A stretch of DNA of 64,000 nucleotides from Planosporangium sp963837285. GTDB taxonomy: Bacteria; Actinomycetota; Actinomycetes; Mycobacteriales; Micromonosporaceae. The stretch covers positions 62,001 through 126,000 of the forward strand of contig CAWIMS010000005.1 in NCBI GenBank assembly GCA_963837285.1, written 5' to 3'. How positions within the stretch are numbered: position 1 is the stretch's first letter; each line of letters opens with the position of its first letter. The translations under genes were made by a program, and so were the position numbers. Of this stretch, positions 35,088-44,299 are shown in pieces. A model generated the notes under the pieces. The model made no database searches. It worked only from the letters and a program-made list of their open reading frames with translations, and was not told the origin of the DNA.

Positions 35088-36335
35088 GTGGGGCGTACCG
35101 AGGAGATCCGAGCGACCGGCGGCGTCCTGGGCGATGTGCTCGCGGGCGCGGTCGGCGTGGTCCGTGAGGTGCACCAGGCGATCGCGGACCGGGTCTTCGC
35201 GGCGGTGGGACCGGCCGCGACGCCGGTACGGGTGCTGCACGACGGAATCGCCGGTGGCGTATACGCCGCGGTGCGTGGCGCGCACGCGATCCTGCCGCGG
35301 GTCGCCGGCGGCCTGGCCGCCCGCGCCACCCCACCCAGCCAGTCGTCGCTGGCGGCCGCCGGCTGGGCCTCACTGGTACTCGCCGGGATGAACGGTCTGT
35401 GGGGCGACGGGCTCAGCTCACGGCACCCCGCACTGGCAATGACGATGGCCGTCCGCGTCGAAGGGGCGGATGTCGCCCTGAGCACCGGCGCGCTGGCCGA
35501 CGCCTTTCCGCGGGCGACCGGACGGATCGCGGTGTTCGTGCCCGGCCTGTGCGAGACGGAGGAGTACTGGTCGCTGTCCTCGCGCCGGCACTACGGTGTC
35601 GACGACGTCACGTACGGCTCCCGGCTGGCACACGATCTCGGGTACACGCCGGTGTTCCTGCGGTACAACACCGGATTGCGGGTCTCCGACAACGGACGCC
35701 GACTCGCCCTGCTGCTCGACGAACTGGTCGCCGGCTGGCCGGTGCCGGTCGAGGAGATCACACTGGTCGGGCACTCGATGGGCGGGCTGGTCGTGCGCAG
35801 CGCCTGCCACCAGGCGGCGGTGGGTCACCACCGGAGTGCACCGCTGGTCGGGCATGTCTTCTGCCTCGGTACGCCGCATCTGGGCGCGCCGTTGGAGAAG
35901 GGCGTCAATGTCGCCTCGTGGCTGCTGTCGAAGGTGCCGGAGACCCGCCCCGCAGCCCGCGTGCTCAACTCGCGCAGCGTCGGCGTCAAGGACCTGCGCT
36001 TCGGTTCGGTCGTGGAGGCGGACTGGCGCGACGCCGACCCGGACGAATTCCTGCACGATCGCTGCACCGAGGTGCCGGTCCCGCCGCACGTCCGCTACTA
36101 CTTCATCGGTGCCACCCTCACCGCCCACCCGGAGCATCCGCTCGCCGGCATGGTGGGCGACCTGTTCGTGCGGCTTCCGAGCGCCTCCGGAAACGGCCGC
36201 CGCCGTACCGTCTCCTTCGCCGTCGGCCACGGCCGCCATGTGGGCGGACTGCACCACTTCGATCTGCTCAACCACCCCGACGTCTATGACCAGTTGCGCC
36301 AGTGGCTTTCCGGTTCCCGTCAGCCGAGCAGGTAG
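35088..36335 (+). CDS. Alpha/beta hydrolase (lipase/PGAP1-like)
   Basis: 415 residues from GTG 35088 (GGGAGG upstream). Residues 1-140 are a helical N-terminal region (IADRVFAAVGPAATPV). The hydrolase domain starts at about 150 (RIAVFVPGLCETEEYW) with nucleophile elbow GHSMGGLVV (about 229-237), FCLGTPHLGAPLEKG and a late His (GRHVGGLHHFDLL). Similar proteins are lipases or esterases acting on membrane-associated lipids; no signal peptide is seen, so probably cytoplasmic. Its 3' end overlaps the convergent PfaD-like gene by 16 bp. Confidence 0.8.
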   Translation: MGRTEEIRATGGVLGDVLAGAVGVVREVHQAIADRVFAAVGPAATPVRVLHDGIAGGVYAAVRGAHAILPRVAGGLAARATPPSQSSLAAAGWASLVLAGMNGLWGDGLSSRHPALAMTMAVRVEGADVALSTGALADAFPRATGRIAVFVPGLCETEEYWSLSSRRHYGVDDVTYGSRLAHDLGYTPVFLRYNTGLRVSDNGRRLALLLDELVAGWPVPVEEITLVGHSMGGLVVRSACHQAAVGHHRSAPLVGHVFCLGTPHLGAPLEKGVNVASWLLSKVPETRPAARVLNSRSVGVKDLRFGSVVEADWRDADPDEFLHDRCTEVPVPPHVRYYFIGATLTAHPEHPLAGMVGDLFVRLPSASGNGRRRTVSFAVGHGRHVGGLHHFDLLNHPDVYDQLRQWLSGSRQPSR

Positions 36336-37762
36336 CTGACCACGTCGCGGGCACTGTACGTGAGCTGCCCGTCCGGGACCTGCCGGAGAAGGTGCTGTAC
36401 GGGTGTGAAATCGGCGCCGGCCGTCACGGTGGCGGCCTCGACCAGGCCGCCGGGCCGCCGTTGGGCGAGGCCCGCGGTCGCCATCAGGGAATTGCACAGG
36501 CAACGCCGCCCGACGGTGTTCTCCGCCCGCCCGCCGTGGTGCTCGTAAATCGCGACCGGTTCGGCGGGGCAGCGATACCCGATCGTGCCGTCGGGCTTGC
36601 GGTACGCCGAGCGCAGCACGCCAAGGTCGCAGATCCGCTGCCGGTCGGCGTACACGTCCGCCTCCGAGAGGGTGCCGTCCAGTTCGACCACCTTGAACGG
36701 AAAGCCGGTCGGCGAAAGCCGGGCATCGGTACGGACCCGCACCTCCCCGTGAGCGGCCTGGTCGAGGACGCGCCGCTTGTACTCATCGGCCAGCCCCGAT
36801 TCCCGGCACAGCGCGAACGCGGTGCCGACCTGTACACCGGCCGCCCCCGCGCGGACCGCCGTGCGCAGCCCGGATGGGCTGGCGTACGAACCGGCCATCC
36901 AGAACGGCAGGTCGAATCCGGCCATCTCGGTGGCGTCGACGACGTCGCGTTCGTCGTAGACCGGCTGCCCGAGGGTGTCGAGGCGGCGCGGCCCGCGAGG
37001 CGGCGCGTTGTGCCCGCCGGCGCTTGGACCCTCGATGACGAACCCGTCGGGTCGGGTGGCCGGGTCGGCGGCCAGCGCGGCCGCGAGGTCGACTGAGGCG
37101 ACAATGGCGTCGAACCGGGGCCGCCGCAGCGCCGGCCCGGTTCCTGCGACCACGTCCCGAGGATCGAAATGGATGGCGAAGTCACCGTCGGCCGAGGTGG
37201 TTCCCTGTACCCGCACCGGCAGGGCGACCGGCTCGTGCCGGGCCAGACCGTCGAGCAGTCCCGGCAGATCGGCCGGGTTGCCGGCACCCATCAGGACGTG
37301 GTCCACCCCGGCGAGCATCGCGCCGTAACAGGCGAATGGGATCGGCAGCTCGATCTTGCGTAGATAGTTGATGCCCACCGGCCCGAGGCTGTCCTCCTTG
37401 GCGAGGAACACCTCGACGAAATTCGCCGCGATCGTGAGTTCCATCAAGGCGCGGGCGGGCTGCAAGGTGTAGCGCAGTACCGGACGGTAGGGCGCAGTCC
37501 TCGATTTGCCGCCCGGGACGAAGTACGTACGGAGGATGCGTTCGGCGATACCGGTGGCCGGGAAATGCGCGAGCGCCCGCCGCACGTGACCACCCGGGTC
37601 ACCGTCCTGCAACCGGCGGGCGCAGACGACCTCCAGCGCGGTACCGGAAACGACGCCCATCTGCCCCGTGGCGGCGACCGCCTTGGCCAGCGGCCAGCCG
37701 GAGATCGCCACTCCCATGCCGCCCTGAATCACCTGGGGCAGCCGTGAACCGTTGCGATCCAT
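36320..37762 (-). CDS. Nitronate monooxygenase / PfaD-like FMN enzyme
   Basis: 480 residues from ATG 37762 (site GGGAGG). TIM-barrel FMN motifs: VIQGGMGVAISGWPLAKAV at the start, GTGPALRRPRFDAIV, FVIEGPSAGGHNAPPRG, WMAGSYASPSGLRTAVRAGA and GVQVGTAFALCRESG. The C-terminal extension (CRCL region, LAQRRPGG) is longer than in simple nitronate monooxygenases and closer to stand-alone PfaD/enoyl-reductase-like proteins. The substrate is not inferable. First gene of the minus-strand run of the stress island. Confidence 0.8.
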   Translation of the reverse strand: MDRNGSRLPQVIQGGMGVAISGWPLAKAVAATGQMGVVSGTALEVVCARRLQDGDPGGHVRRALAHFPATGIAERILRTYFVPGGKSRTAPYRPVLRYTLQPARALMELTIAANFVEVFLAKEDSLGPVGINYLRKIELPIPFACYGAMLAGVDHVLMGAGNPADLPGLLDGLARHEPVALPVRVQGTTSADGDFAIHFDPRDVVAGTGPALRRPRFDAIVASVDLAAALAADPATRPDGFVIEGPSAGGHNAPPRGPRRLDTLGQPVYDERDVVDATEMAGFDLPFWMAGSYASPSGLRTAVRAGAAGVQVGTAFALCRESGLADEYKRRVLDQAAHGEVRVRTDARLSPTGFPFKVVELDGTLSEADVYADRQRICDLGVLRSAYRKPDGTIGYRCPAEPVAIYEHHGGRAENTVGRRCLCNSLMATAGLAQRRPGGLVEAATVTAGADFTPVQHLLRQVPDGQLTYSARDVVSYLLG

Positions 37763-37905
37763 CGTCACCCTCCCTTTCAAAAAGTGGGCAAGGTGCTCGA
37801 TCAGCGGTCGCACAGAAGGTCCGGGCGCCGCGGAGTTGCCTACCCGGTCGTCCGTTATGCCCAAGCGTCGCCTACCGCCGCGGTGGAGGGCAGGGCACAA
37901 CGGCC

Positions 37906-38196
37906 CTATTCCTCGGTCCGTCCGACCGGGGACGGCCGGGTACCGGACCGAGCTGTCAGCTCGGGCGCGGGCCGGCCGGCGGTTGCGGGCGCCGGCCCGC
38001 CAGGCCGGCGCCCGCCCGGATCGCGATCGGCGGCGGGCCTGTCGGCTTCGGCGTCCTCGCGGTGTACGCCGGCCTGCTGCCGATGTTCCTCGACATCGCC
38101 CCAGCCGAGCTCGGCCAGCCTGTCATGCAACCGCGCGGCGCGTTCGTGTCCGGCGGCGGTCCGGCTCCGTTCCTGTGCCGCCTGTTCACGTCTCAC
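37906..38196 (-). CDS. Small hydrophilic, charged protein
   Basis: 96 residues from GTG 38196. The first ~60 residues are a highly charged helix (RREQAAQERSRTAAGHERAA, GDVEEHRQQAGVHREDAEAD) reminiscent of repetitive stress-associated hydrophilic proteins; the rest is Pro/Gly/Arg-rich. No family assigned. It ends before the PfaD-like start and follows the small membrane protein by 10 bp, so it may be cotranscribed. Confidence 0.45.
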   Translation of the reverse strand: MRREQAAQERSRTAAGHERAARLHDRLAELGWGDVEEHRQQAGVHREDAEADRPAADRDPGGRRPGGPAPATAGRPAPELTARSGTRPSPVGRTEE

Positions 38197-38206
38197 GCCG
38201 TTCTTG

Positions 38207-38569
38207 TCAGGACTCGCCGACCGGCCGGTCAGGCTCGCCGCTGATGAGGCCCGCGTCCCCCGCGTCGGCGTCGCCGGCAGGCGTGGGTTGGCGGCGGGCC
38301 AGGATGGCACCAGCCACCGTGCCGACGGCCACGCCGATGGCCAGCCCGGCCACCAGCCATGGCCATGGCGGTCGGGGACGCTGCCCGCGAAGTGCCCGGG
38401 CAGCCGACGCGGCCCTGTCCCGGGCGGTGACTCCCGCGCGGCGCGAACGTTCGCCGGCGTCGGTGGCGCCCTCCAACACGGCGGCCACGAGGTGATCCAA
38501 CGCCTCGGCCGCCTCGTCGCGGGCGCCAAGCGCACGGCTGGAAACGACAGAGCGCGGTGACCGGTCCAT
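38207..38569 (-). CDS. Small membrane-anchored protein (YtxH-like layout)
   Basis: 120 residues from ATG 38569 (GGAGGTGTG upstream). A charged N-terminal helix (DEAAEALDHLVAAVLEGATD) is followed by a single transmembrane segment (WLVAGLAIGVAVGTVAGAIL) and an acidic tail. The arrangement resembles YtxH/DUF3618-type stress membrane proteins. Function unknown. Confidence 0.65.
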   Translation of the reverse strand: MDRSPRSVVSSRALGARDEAAEALDHLVAAVLEGATDAGERSRRAGVTARDRAASAARALRGQRPRPPWPWLVAGLAIGVAVGTVAGAILARRQPTPAGDADAGDAGLISGEPDRPVGES

Positions 38570-38677
38570 GACACACCTCCAGATGTCGTCCTCAGTATTT
38601 CGTCACGACGCGGATCCCCGCGCGACATGCTCGCCAAGGGCGACGGACCGCCGCCCGGACACCGGTACCGCACAGGA

Positions 38678-38707
38678 TGGTCCGGCCATCCGCGGATGGC
38701 CGGACCA
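38678..38707. terminator. Perfect 30-bp palindrome
   Basis: Positions 38678-38707 form an uninterrupted inverted repeat (arm TGGTCCGGCCATCCG, then its exact complement). It lies about 65 bp past the GlsB stop and 108 bp before the start of the next minus-strand gene. A factor-independent-style hairpin is likely; a dimeric repressor operator is the alternative. Confidence 0.6.
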
Positions 38708-38770
38708 CAGCCCGTCGTGCCCGCCGCGCCGCTCGGGCGCGGCATCACCGGGCAAGGGCAACCGCGCGGT

Positions 38771-39070
38771 CTAGGCCCGCCGCCAGCGCCGGCCGCGACC
38801 CCTGGCAGTCCCGGAGCGGCGGCGACCCCGAACGGCCCCGAACAGCAGGAAGAGCACCACGGCACCGACGATCGCGGTGATCCATGTGCTCAGGTTGAAG
38901 AACGTATTGAGCGTCTGTACCCCGAATACCTCTTTGGCGATGAACCCGCCAAGCAAGGCACCGACGATCCCGATGACGGTGGCCAGCAGCAGGCCGGTCC
39001 TTCTTCCGGTGAGGTGTTCGGCAATGAAGCCGGCGACGGCACCGAGTACGATCCAGGCGATAACGCCCAT
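38771..39070 (-). CDS. GlsB/YeaQ/YmgE-family stress membrane protein
   Basis: 99 residues from ATG 39070 (GCGAGGAGAG upstream). Three hydrophobic helices with the family motifs GVIAWIVLGAVAGFIAEHL, TGLLLATVIGIVGALLGGFI and a final WITAIVGAVVLFLLFGAV, then an Arg/Gly basic tail. Family members are small stress-induced inner-membrane proteins of unknown biochemical role. Confidence 0.85.
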   Translation of the reverse strand: MGVIAWIVLGAVAGFIAEHLTGRRTGLLLATVIGIVGALLGGFIAKEVFGVQTLNTFFNLSTWITAIVGAVVLFLLFGAVRGRRRSGTARGRGRRWRRA

Positions 39071-39214
39071 AATGCTCTCCTCGCTATTGAGCCGATCTCC
39101 CGAACCGGGGCGACCCACGGTGCAGCGTTCCCCAACCGATTGATCCATAAACGTGAGTACCCGTGCGGTGCGCGGTGGAGCCATCCGCACACCCCCACGC
39201 CGACTGCGGCTGGG

Positions 39215-39582
39215 AAAACTCGTAGCGCGTCCACCCAGAACCATCCGGTGATCGGCAGGCCGATGAACGCGATCACCCCGGCGGTGCTCCGGGCGTCGCG
39301 CAGTGCCTGCACATCGAGGCGGGGCAGGTTCTGCGCGAGGTAGTGCTGCACCGAGCGCTGCACCACCGGGTCGTCCAGGACGAACCCGAAGATCGCGAAG
39401 CTCAGCAACGCGAGCGCGAACGTGGCGAAGAACGCATAGTAGGTGACCGCAGCGGCGAGCCGGCCCCCGTCGGCCTCGTCGTAACGCACCCCGGCGCGGA
39501 CCAGATGATCCAGCCAACCATGGCGGCGGCGGGCCCGCCGCCACGCCGCCGCGGCCCGCTTCCTGAATCCCGCGGCCGTCAC
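39215..39582 (-). pseudogene. YihY/BrkB-family membrane protein, N-terminal fragment
   Basis: From GTG 39582: WLDHLVRAGVRYDEADGGRL, AAAVTYYAFFATFALALLSF, DDPVVQRSVQHYLAQNLP, then GVIAFIGLPITGWFWVDALR. This is the first ~120 residues of a YihY/BrkB protein (usually ~280). After DALR the sequence loses similarity and leads into the GlsB upstream region, so the gene was truncated by deletion. Confidence 0.7.
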
Positions 39583-39636
39583 GCCGGTATCAGTACCTCC
39601 TGTGCTTGGCAGGGTACCGCCCGATCAAACCAACCG

Positions 39637-39898
39637 TTACAGGTACTGACCAGTCGCGTCACTGTCCGTCTTGGACACCCGCACGGACACCACGTTGGCG
39701 AGGTTGATGATCACACCATTCTCGCGGGGCTCACGGTTGTACCGCGCCCGGACCAGGACCAGGCTGCGCCGCTCGTCCAGCGCCCGAGTGATCGCCTCGA
39801 ACGCCTCCGCTTCCCCGCCGAAGTCCGCGCTCACCACGGAGACGTCTTCACCCCCCCACCGGGTGGATTCGAATGATCAGTTCAATGTTGTCCGCCAC
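39637..39898 (-). pseudogene. Small conserved protein interrupted in a G7 tract
   Basis: GTG 39898 (GGGAAGGGA upstream) starts MADNIELIIRIHPVGG, then a run of seven G bases (39851-39857 on the plus strand as C7) puts a TGA in frame. With six G the protein continues EDVSVVSADFGGEAEAFEAI ... GVIINLANVVSVRVS for 86 residues in all. I do not know the family. The tract could be an error, a mutation or a length-variable switch. Confidence 0.55.
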
Positions 39899-40160
39899 GA
39901 TCGGTCCCTTCCCGCGAGAAGTCCGGCGCTCTGCGCCTCTTCCCTCAGTGCCAAACGCTTGCCGTCAGCGGTACCAACATCCGGTCCACCCGGGTGATGT
40001 CACGGTCCGCGAGCAGGTCCGGGGCGGACCGTGGGCGTACAGCGACCCTCCACTTCGCACCGCCGGGGTATTGGGCAGCGCCGTTCTCTTCACGGTAGCC
40101 TCCAGGGCCGTACCCGAGGGTGCGGCCGTACAGGGCTGGCGACGCTGCGTCCGCAGCAGG

Positions 40161-40346
40161 TCAGTGTCCGCCGAGTAGCGAGGTGACCAGCAACGGTAGG
40201 AGCAGGGCGAGGACCAGCAGCAGTCCCCGGATCCGGCCGGCGCGGCGGTGGAAGGCGCGCCTGGCCCATTCGCGGTGTGTGATGGATGCGGTGGGCCCTG
40301 CGCGGGGCACGGGCGCCTGGGCGATGGAGATCGCATTCGTTGTCAT
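40161..40346 (-). CDS. Small membrane protein, 61 aa
   Basis: From ATG 40346 with a strong GGGAGGAG site: a polar N-terminus (ITHREWARRAFHRRAG) followed by one leucine-rich transmembrane helix (LLLVLALLLPLLVTSLLGG) at the very C-terminus, a tail-anchor layout. It follows the sigma-factor gene on the same strand. Function unknown. Confidence 0.55.
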   Translation of the reverse strand: MTTNAISIAQAPVPRAGPTASITHREWARRAFHRRAGRIRGLLLVLALLLPLLVTSLLGGH

Positions 40347-40389
40347 CGCGCTCTCCTCCCTGGTTGTGAGACTGGTTCCGGCAACGGGG

Positions 40390-41301
40390 TCAGTCGGGCA
40401 TCGCGGCCCGTAGCCGGGCAAGGGACTGCCTGAGCAGTCGGGACACGTGCATCTGGGATAGGCCGATCTCGGCGGCGATCTGGGTCTGGTTCAAGTCGGC
40501 ATAGAAGCGCAGGGCGAGGATGCGCCGTTCCCGTGGGGGGAGTGCGGCGAACATGGGTCGCAGGGACAGGTAGTCGTCCACGTCGGCGTAGCGCGGATCG
40601 ACGCCGCCGATGAGGTCGACGAGGTCGGCGCCGTCGGCACCGACCCGCGGCGCATGCAGGGATGCCAGGTGGTAGGCCTGCGCGGCGGCGACGGCGGCCA
40701 GGAGGTCGTCGACGGTCACGCGCAGGTGGTCGGCGAGTTCGGTGGAGGTCGGGGCCCGGCCCCGCCGCTGCTCGAGCTCGCCGGTGGCGGTTACGACGTC
40801 CTGGGCGAGTTCCTGGGCCGAGCGGGGTACCCGCATTCCCCAGGCGGTGTCGCGGAAGTGCCGTTTGAGGGCGCCGAGGATGCTCGGGATGGCGTAGCTG
40901 GTGAAGGCGGCGTTCCGGTTGGGGTCGTAGCCGTCGACAGCCTTGATCAGGGCGAGGGCGGCGACCTGGGTCAGGTCCTCGAGGAGTTCACCGCGTCCGG
41001 TGTAGCGGCGGGCCAGGTGGTGGGCCAGCGGCAGGTTGGCCTCGATGACCCGGGCGCGGAGCGTTATGTGGTCGGGATGGCCGGCCGGCAGTTGGTCCCG
41101 TTGGCGCAGCAACTGTTCGGTGGTCGCCAGCGCGCCGGCGTCGGCCGATCTGTTGCCGCCGGAACGGGCGACCGGACGTCCGGGCGCGGCCGGTTGCTCC
41201 GGGTGGAGGACGGCCGGCGACACCGGTTCGGCGGGGCGCGTCGCCACCGCCGTGGTCACGGCGGGTTCGGCAAGAGTTGTTCGCTCGGCGAGAACGGTCA
41301 T
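40390..41301 (-). CDS. SigB/SigF-type RNA polymerase sigma factor
   Basis: 303 residues from ATG 41301. A ~55-residue disordered N-terminus precedes region 2 (RVIEANLPLAHHLARRYTGR, EDLTQVAALALIKAVDGYD, AFTSYAIPSILGALKRHFRD), region 3 (RRGRAPTSTELADHLRVTVD) and region 4 (LPPRERRILALRFYADLNQT, IGLSQMHVSRLLRQSLARL). This is the SigB/F/G group of stress and sporulation sigma factors. An anti-sigma gene is not adjacent, but a STAS antagonist-like gene occurs at 14.5 kb. It probably drives the surrounding stress genes (inference). Confidence 0.9.
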   Translation of the reverse strand: MTVLAERTTLAEPAVTTAVATRPAEPVSPAVLHPEQPAAPGRPVARSGGNRSADAGALATTEQLLRQRDQLPAGHPDHITLRARVIEANLPLAHHLARRYTGRGELLEDLTQVAALALIKAVDGYDPNRNAAFTSYAIPSILGALKRHFRDTAWGMRVPRSAQELAQDVVTATGELEQRRGRAPTSTELADHLRVTVDDLLAAVAAAQAYHLASLHAPRVGADGADLVDLIGGVDPRYADVDDYLSLRPMFAALPPRERRILALRFYADLNQTQIAAEIGLSQMHVSRLLRQSLARLRAAMPD

Positions 41302-41569
41302 GGTGGTCGACGCCCTTTACGGGGACACGCCGCGGGTGTGCCGGCTAGGACGGCGCCAGTGCTGGAGCGCCGGGAGTCGCTGGTCATTACCGCAGGGTCC
41401 GGGCGGCGAAAGAATCCGCAAGGGCACGGACGACGCTGTGCCAACGCGAGCCATGACCGCCGCGCCGACACGGTGAAAGCCGGTCCCGCCGTCAACTCTA
41501 CGCCATTGCAGGCAGACGCCAGCTGCTCGGACCTGGGTCGGCGAGCCGGCCGCCCGCGGGTCGCGGCGC

Positions 41570-42608
41570 CTAGAGCCAGTCGTTTCGTTTGAAGGCCAGG
41601 TAGAGCAGCGCGGACAGGGCGACGATGAGGGCGGTGGAGATCGAGCACACCCCAGTGGGTGGCGTAGCCGGGGTAGGGCAGGTTCTGGCCGTAGAAGCCG
41701 GTGATCGCGGTGGGAACGGCGATGATCGCTGCCCAACTGGTCACCTTCTTCATGATGAGGTTCATCCGGTTGGCCTGGATGGTCAGGTTGGTCTCGACGG
41801 TCGTGGCGACCAGATCGCGCAGGGAATCGGTCCACTCGGTGGCGCGTAGCACGTGGTCGTAGACGTCCTGGTAGTAAGGCGTCATGGCCTCGCCGACCGT
41901 GTGCAGGTCGCGGCGCAGCAGGGTGTTGAGGACCTCGCGCATGGGCAGCACCACGCGACGCAGCAGCACGAGGTTCTTGCGCAGCGCGAACGAGCGCCTC
42001 TGCACGGTCTCGATCTGGGCGCGGCGCTCGTCGAAGAGCAGGTCTTCGAGCCGCTCGATGCCCTCGTCGAGCTGCTGGACGGCGGCGAAATGGCCGTCGA
42101 CGAGGTGGTCGAGCAGGCCGTACAGCAGGAAGGCGACACCGTGCTTGGCGAGGTCGGGTGAGGCGTCCCAGCGGTCGAGCACCGGTGCGATGTCGAACTG
42201 GTCGTCTTTGCGGACGGTGATCAGCGCCTGGTCGGTGATGAACACGGCGATCTCGCTGGCTACCAGCCGCGCGCCCTCGGCGTCGAGGGTGACCGCGTAG
42301 GCGCTGAGGAACAGGTGGGTGGCGTAGCGATCCAGTTTGGGGCGCTGGGACTCGTGCAGGGCGTCCTCGACGGCCAGTTCGTGCAGGCCGAACTCGGTGT
42401 TGACCATGTCGAAGTCGCCCGCCGTCGGCCGGCACAGGTCCAGCCACACCACGGACGCCGGTTCATTCAGGTGGTCGGAGATGTCGGCGACCGGGAAGTC
42501 ATGCAGCACGCAGGTGCCATCCCGGTACAACCGGGTGCGGGCCCGGGGGTTGGGCCCCGGGCCGCCAGCGGATGCGCCGCGGTCGACGACGGGCGTGGTG
42601 GCGGTCAT
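41570..42608 (-). pseudogene. corA: CorA-family Mg2+/divalent cation transporter, frameshifted near the end
   Basis: From ATG 42608: a long soluble domain (ASVVWLDLCRPTAGDFDMVN, FLSAYAVTLDAEGARLVASE, FALRKNLVLLRRVVLPMREV), then the first membrane helix (VTSWAAIIAVPTAITGFYGQ) with GQN in place of the canonical GMN. At about 41648 one base too many shifts the frame; the other frame supplies STALIVALSALLYLAFKRND, the second helix, ending at 41570. Without correction the second helix is lost and a long unrelated tail is made. The +1 shift matches others nearby, so sequence error is possible. Confidence 0.8.
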
Positions 42609-42643
42609 CCGACCGGTACGCGTACAGGCAACACGATGCGCCC

Positions 42644-43210
42644 TCAGCTCGGGACGGCGATGGGATGGCCGTTGACGGGCCGGTGTGGGCGAGCGTCGTT
42701 GGGGCGGCCGCCTTCGTTGTCCCAAACGGCGTCCTGGTCGGAGTCGTTTCCCGGCGTCGGGCGGGCAGCGGCCCCGGCGGCGAGGATGCCCGGCGCCCGC
42801 ATGGCGTTGGCGGGGTCGGCCGCTGTGGCCATCGCCTGCTTCGCTGCCGTGGCCGCGGTCCGGGGTGGCACCACAAGTAGGTCGACCCGGTCGCCCCGGT
42901 CGGTGGTGGCGATCAGCAACGCCGGGTCCATGCTGGTGAACCAGCCCATCCGTACCACACCGGTGCCGACCGCCAGCCGGCGGAAGCGGCTGTCCCAGGC
43001 GGCGCTGGCGAGCATCACCTGCCGAATCGGCCCATAGCGGGCGGTGAGGGCCAGCACAAGGCCGGGGAGTTCGGCCACCGGATCCCAGGAGCGGGGCCAC
43101 CATCCGCCGTCGAGGACCGCCTGGCCGGTTTGCGTGGACGCCAGCACCAACCGCGGTCGTGACGGCGGTGTGGGCGGCACGATCGTGACGCGTTCGACGG
43201 TGGTACGCAT
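42644..43210 (-). CDS. DUF5994 family protein
   Basis: 188 residues from ATG 43210. The family pattern VLDGGWWPRSWDPVAELPGL, PIRQVMLASAAWDSRFRRL, VVRMGWFTSMDPALL and DRVDLLVVPPRT is clear. The C-terminal ~50 residues are Pro/Asn-rich and variable. DUF5994 proteins are small actinobacterial proteins of unknown function. It is 35 bp upstream of corA on the same strand. A second DUF5994 gene lies at 50855. Confidence 0.85.
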   Translation of the reverse strand: MRTTVERVTIVPPTPPSRPRLVLASTQTGQAVLDGGWWPRSWDPVAELPGLVLALTARYGPIRQVMLASAAWDSRFRRLAVGTGVVRMGWFTSMDPALLIATTDRGDRVDLLVVPPRTAATAAKQAMATAADPANAMRAPGILAAGAAARPTPGNDSDQDAVWDNEGGRPNDARPHRPVNGHPIAVPS

Positions 43211-43293
43211 TGCTCGGTCCGTTCTCGTGTGAGCGGTGCCGCAGTGACGCCCACTCGGGTTGATGGACGCGGCGGCGCAGATGGCGGGTGCGG

Positions 43294-43758
43294 CTACATC
43301 TGTCGGCCGGGTGGCCGGCGGAGGCTGCTGTCGGGGCGTCTGCCGACCGGCCGGTGATCCGCCGACAGCGGAAGCGGGGCGGTCAGCGGCCCGGTCGCGG
43401 CACGCGACCCGCGGCGGCCGAGCATCCGCAGCTGCACGATGCGCGCCGTACCCGGTAGTGCCACCAGAAGGATCCCGAACACCGCGGCCAGCAGCAGCGC
43501 CACGCCCATCGGCAGGTGGCCGTGGGCGCCGAAGAACGACACGTCGGCGCGTTGACCGTTCTCCAACACGAAGATCAAAAGCACGAGGAGGACGAGGGCG
43601 AACACCACGGCGGCTACCCACAGGCCACCGGCCCGGGAACGCCGCACCACCGGCTGGGCCGGCGTCGGCTGGGCCGGCATCGACCGGGGGCTATCGCTGT
43701 TACCGGTCCGCGACCCGTTCGGCGCGGAGATGTCTCGATGGTTTTGTGCTGCGGTCAT
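43294..43758 (-). CDS. LapA-domain (DUF1049) small membrane protein
   Basis: 154 residues from ATG 43758. After a ~40-residue polar lead there are two helices of the LapA type: GLWVAAVVFALVLLVLLIF, then the signature VLENGQRADVSFFGAHGHLP and GVALLLAAVFGILLVALPG. The C-terminus is basic. In actinobacteria these proteins have no known lipopolysaccharide role. Same strand as DUF5994 and corA, 83 bp upstream. Confidence 0.8.
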   Translation of the reverse strand: MTAAQNHRDISAPNGSRTGNSDSPRSMPAQPTPAQPVVRRSRAGGLWVAAVVFALVLLVLLIFVLENGQRADVSFFGAHGHLPMGVALLLAAVFGILLVALPGTARIVQLRMLGRRGSRAATGPLTAPLPLSADHRPVGRRPDSSLRRPPGRQM

Positions 43759-44299
43759 CACGAACCGCCGCCTTTCCGATCAACTCGTGGTATGCCTCGG
43801 CGCGGGGATGGCAGCCAACGCAGGCATCGTCGATGGCGCAGCGGGTTGAACCATTGACGAGTCCGGCCGCCCGAACCTGGGCGCGACGCGGCTGTGGGAC
43901 GGGACGACGATGAGACTCACCCGAACCAGGGAATGATGTCGCTTGGGGTTGCTCGTCATGGTGACCTCGATGGGTGGGTGCGTCCGCCAGCGGCGGACCA
44001 TCAGCCACCGGGGTCCCGAGCGACCCCTTCATCGTACGCCTGTTTGATCCTGCTGACGGCACGGTGCGGTGCCGGCCAGCCGCGATGCTTCCATCGCCGA
44101 CGCGACGACCCGATCCCCGCTTCTGACGCACGTCGGCGAGCGCCACCGGGCAACCACGCGCGGTGTCCGACCGCCGCCCAGTACCCTCATCCGGCAGGGC
44201 TCCCAGTCATCGGACCTTGGTCAACAAACGGGTCCAGAGCAGCGCGGGCCGTGGCGACAGCCGTGCTACACAGACGTTCCGAACCAAGGGGGTACCCGA
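43759..44299. other. Gap with only weak minus-strand ORFs
   Basis: A minus-strand frame ending at 43700 contains a short Cys pair (CAIDDACVGCHPRAEAYHEL) that could belong to a small metal-binding protein, but it overlaps the LapA start and I cannot support a start codon. The region also holds the divergent promoters of the lapA-like and carboxyethylornithine-synthase-like genes. Confidence 0.35.

Noticed and set aside
41298..43103. 601-residue minus-strand frame over corA
   Set aside because: The N-terminal part is antisense or out of frame to DUF5994 and the end is past the frameshift; the real gene is 41570-42608.
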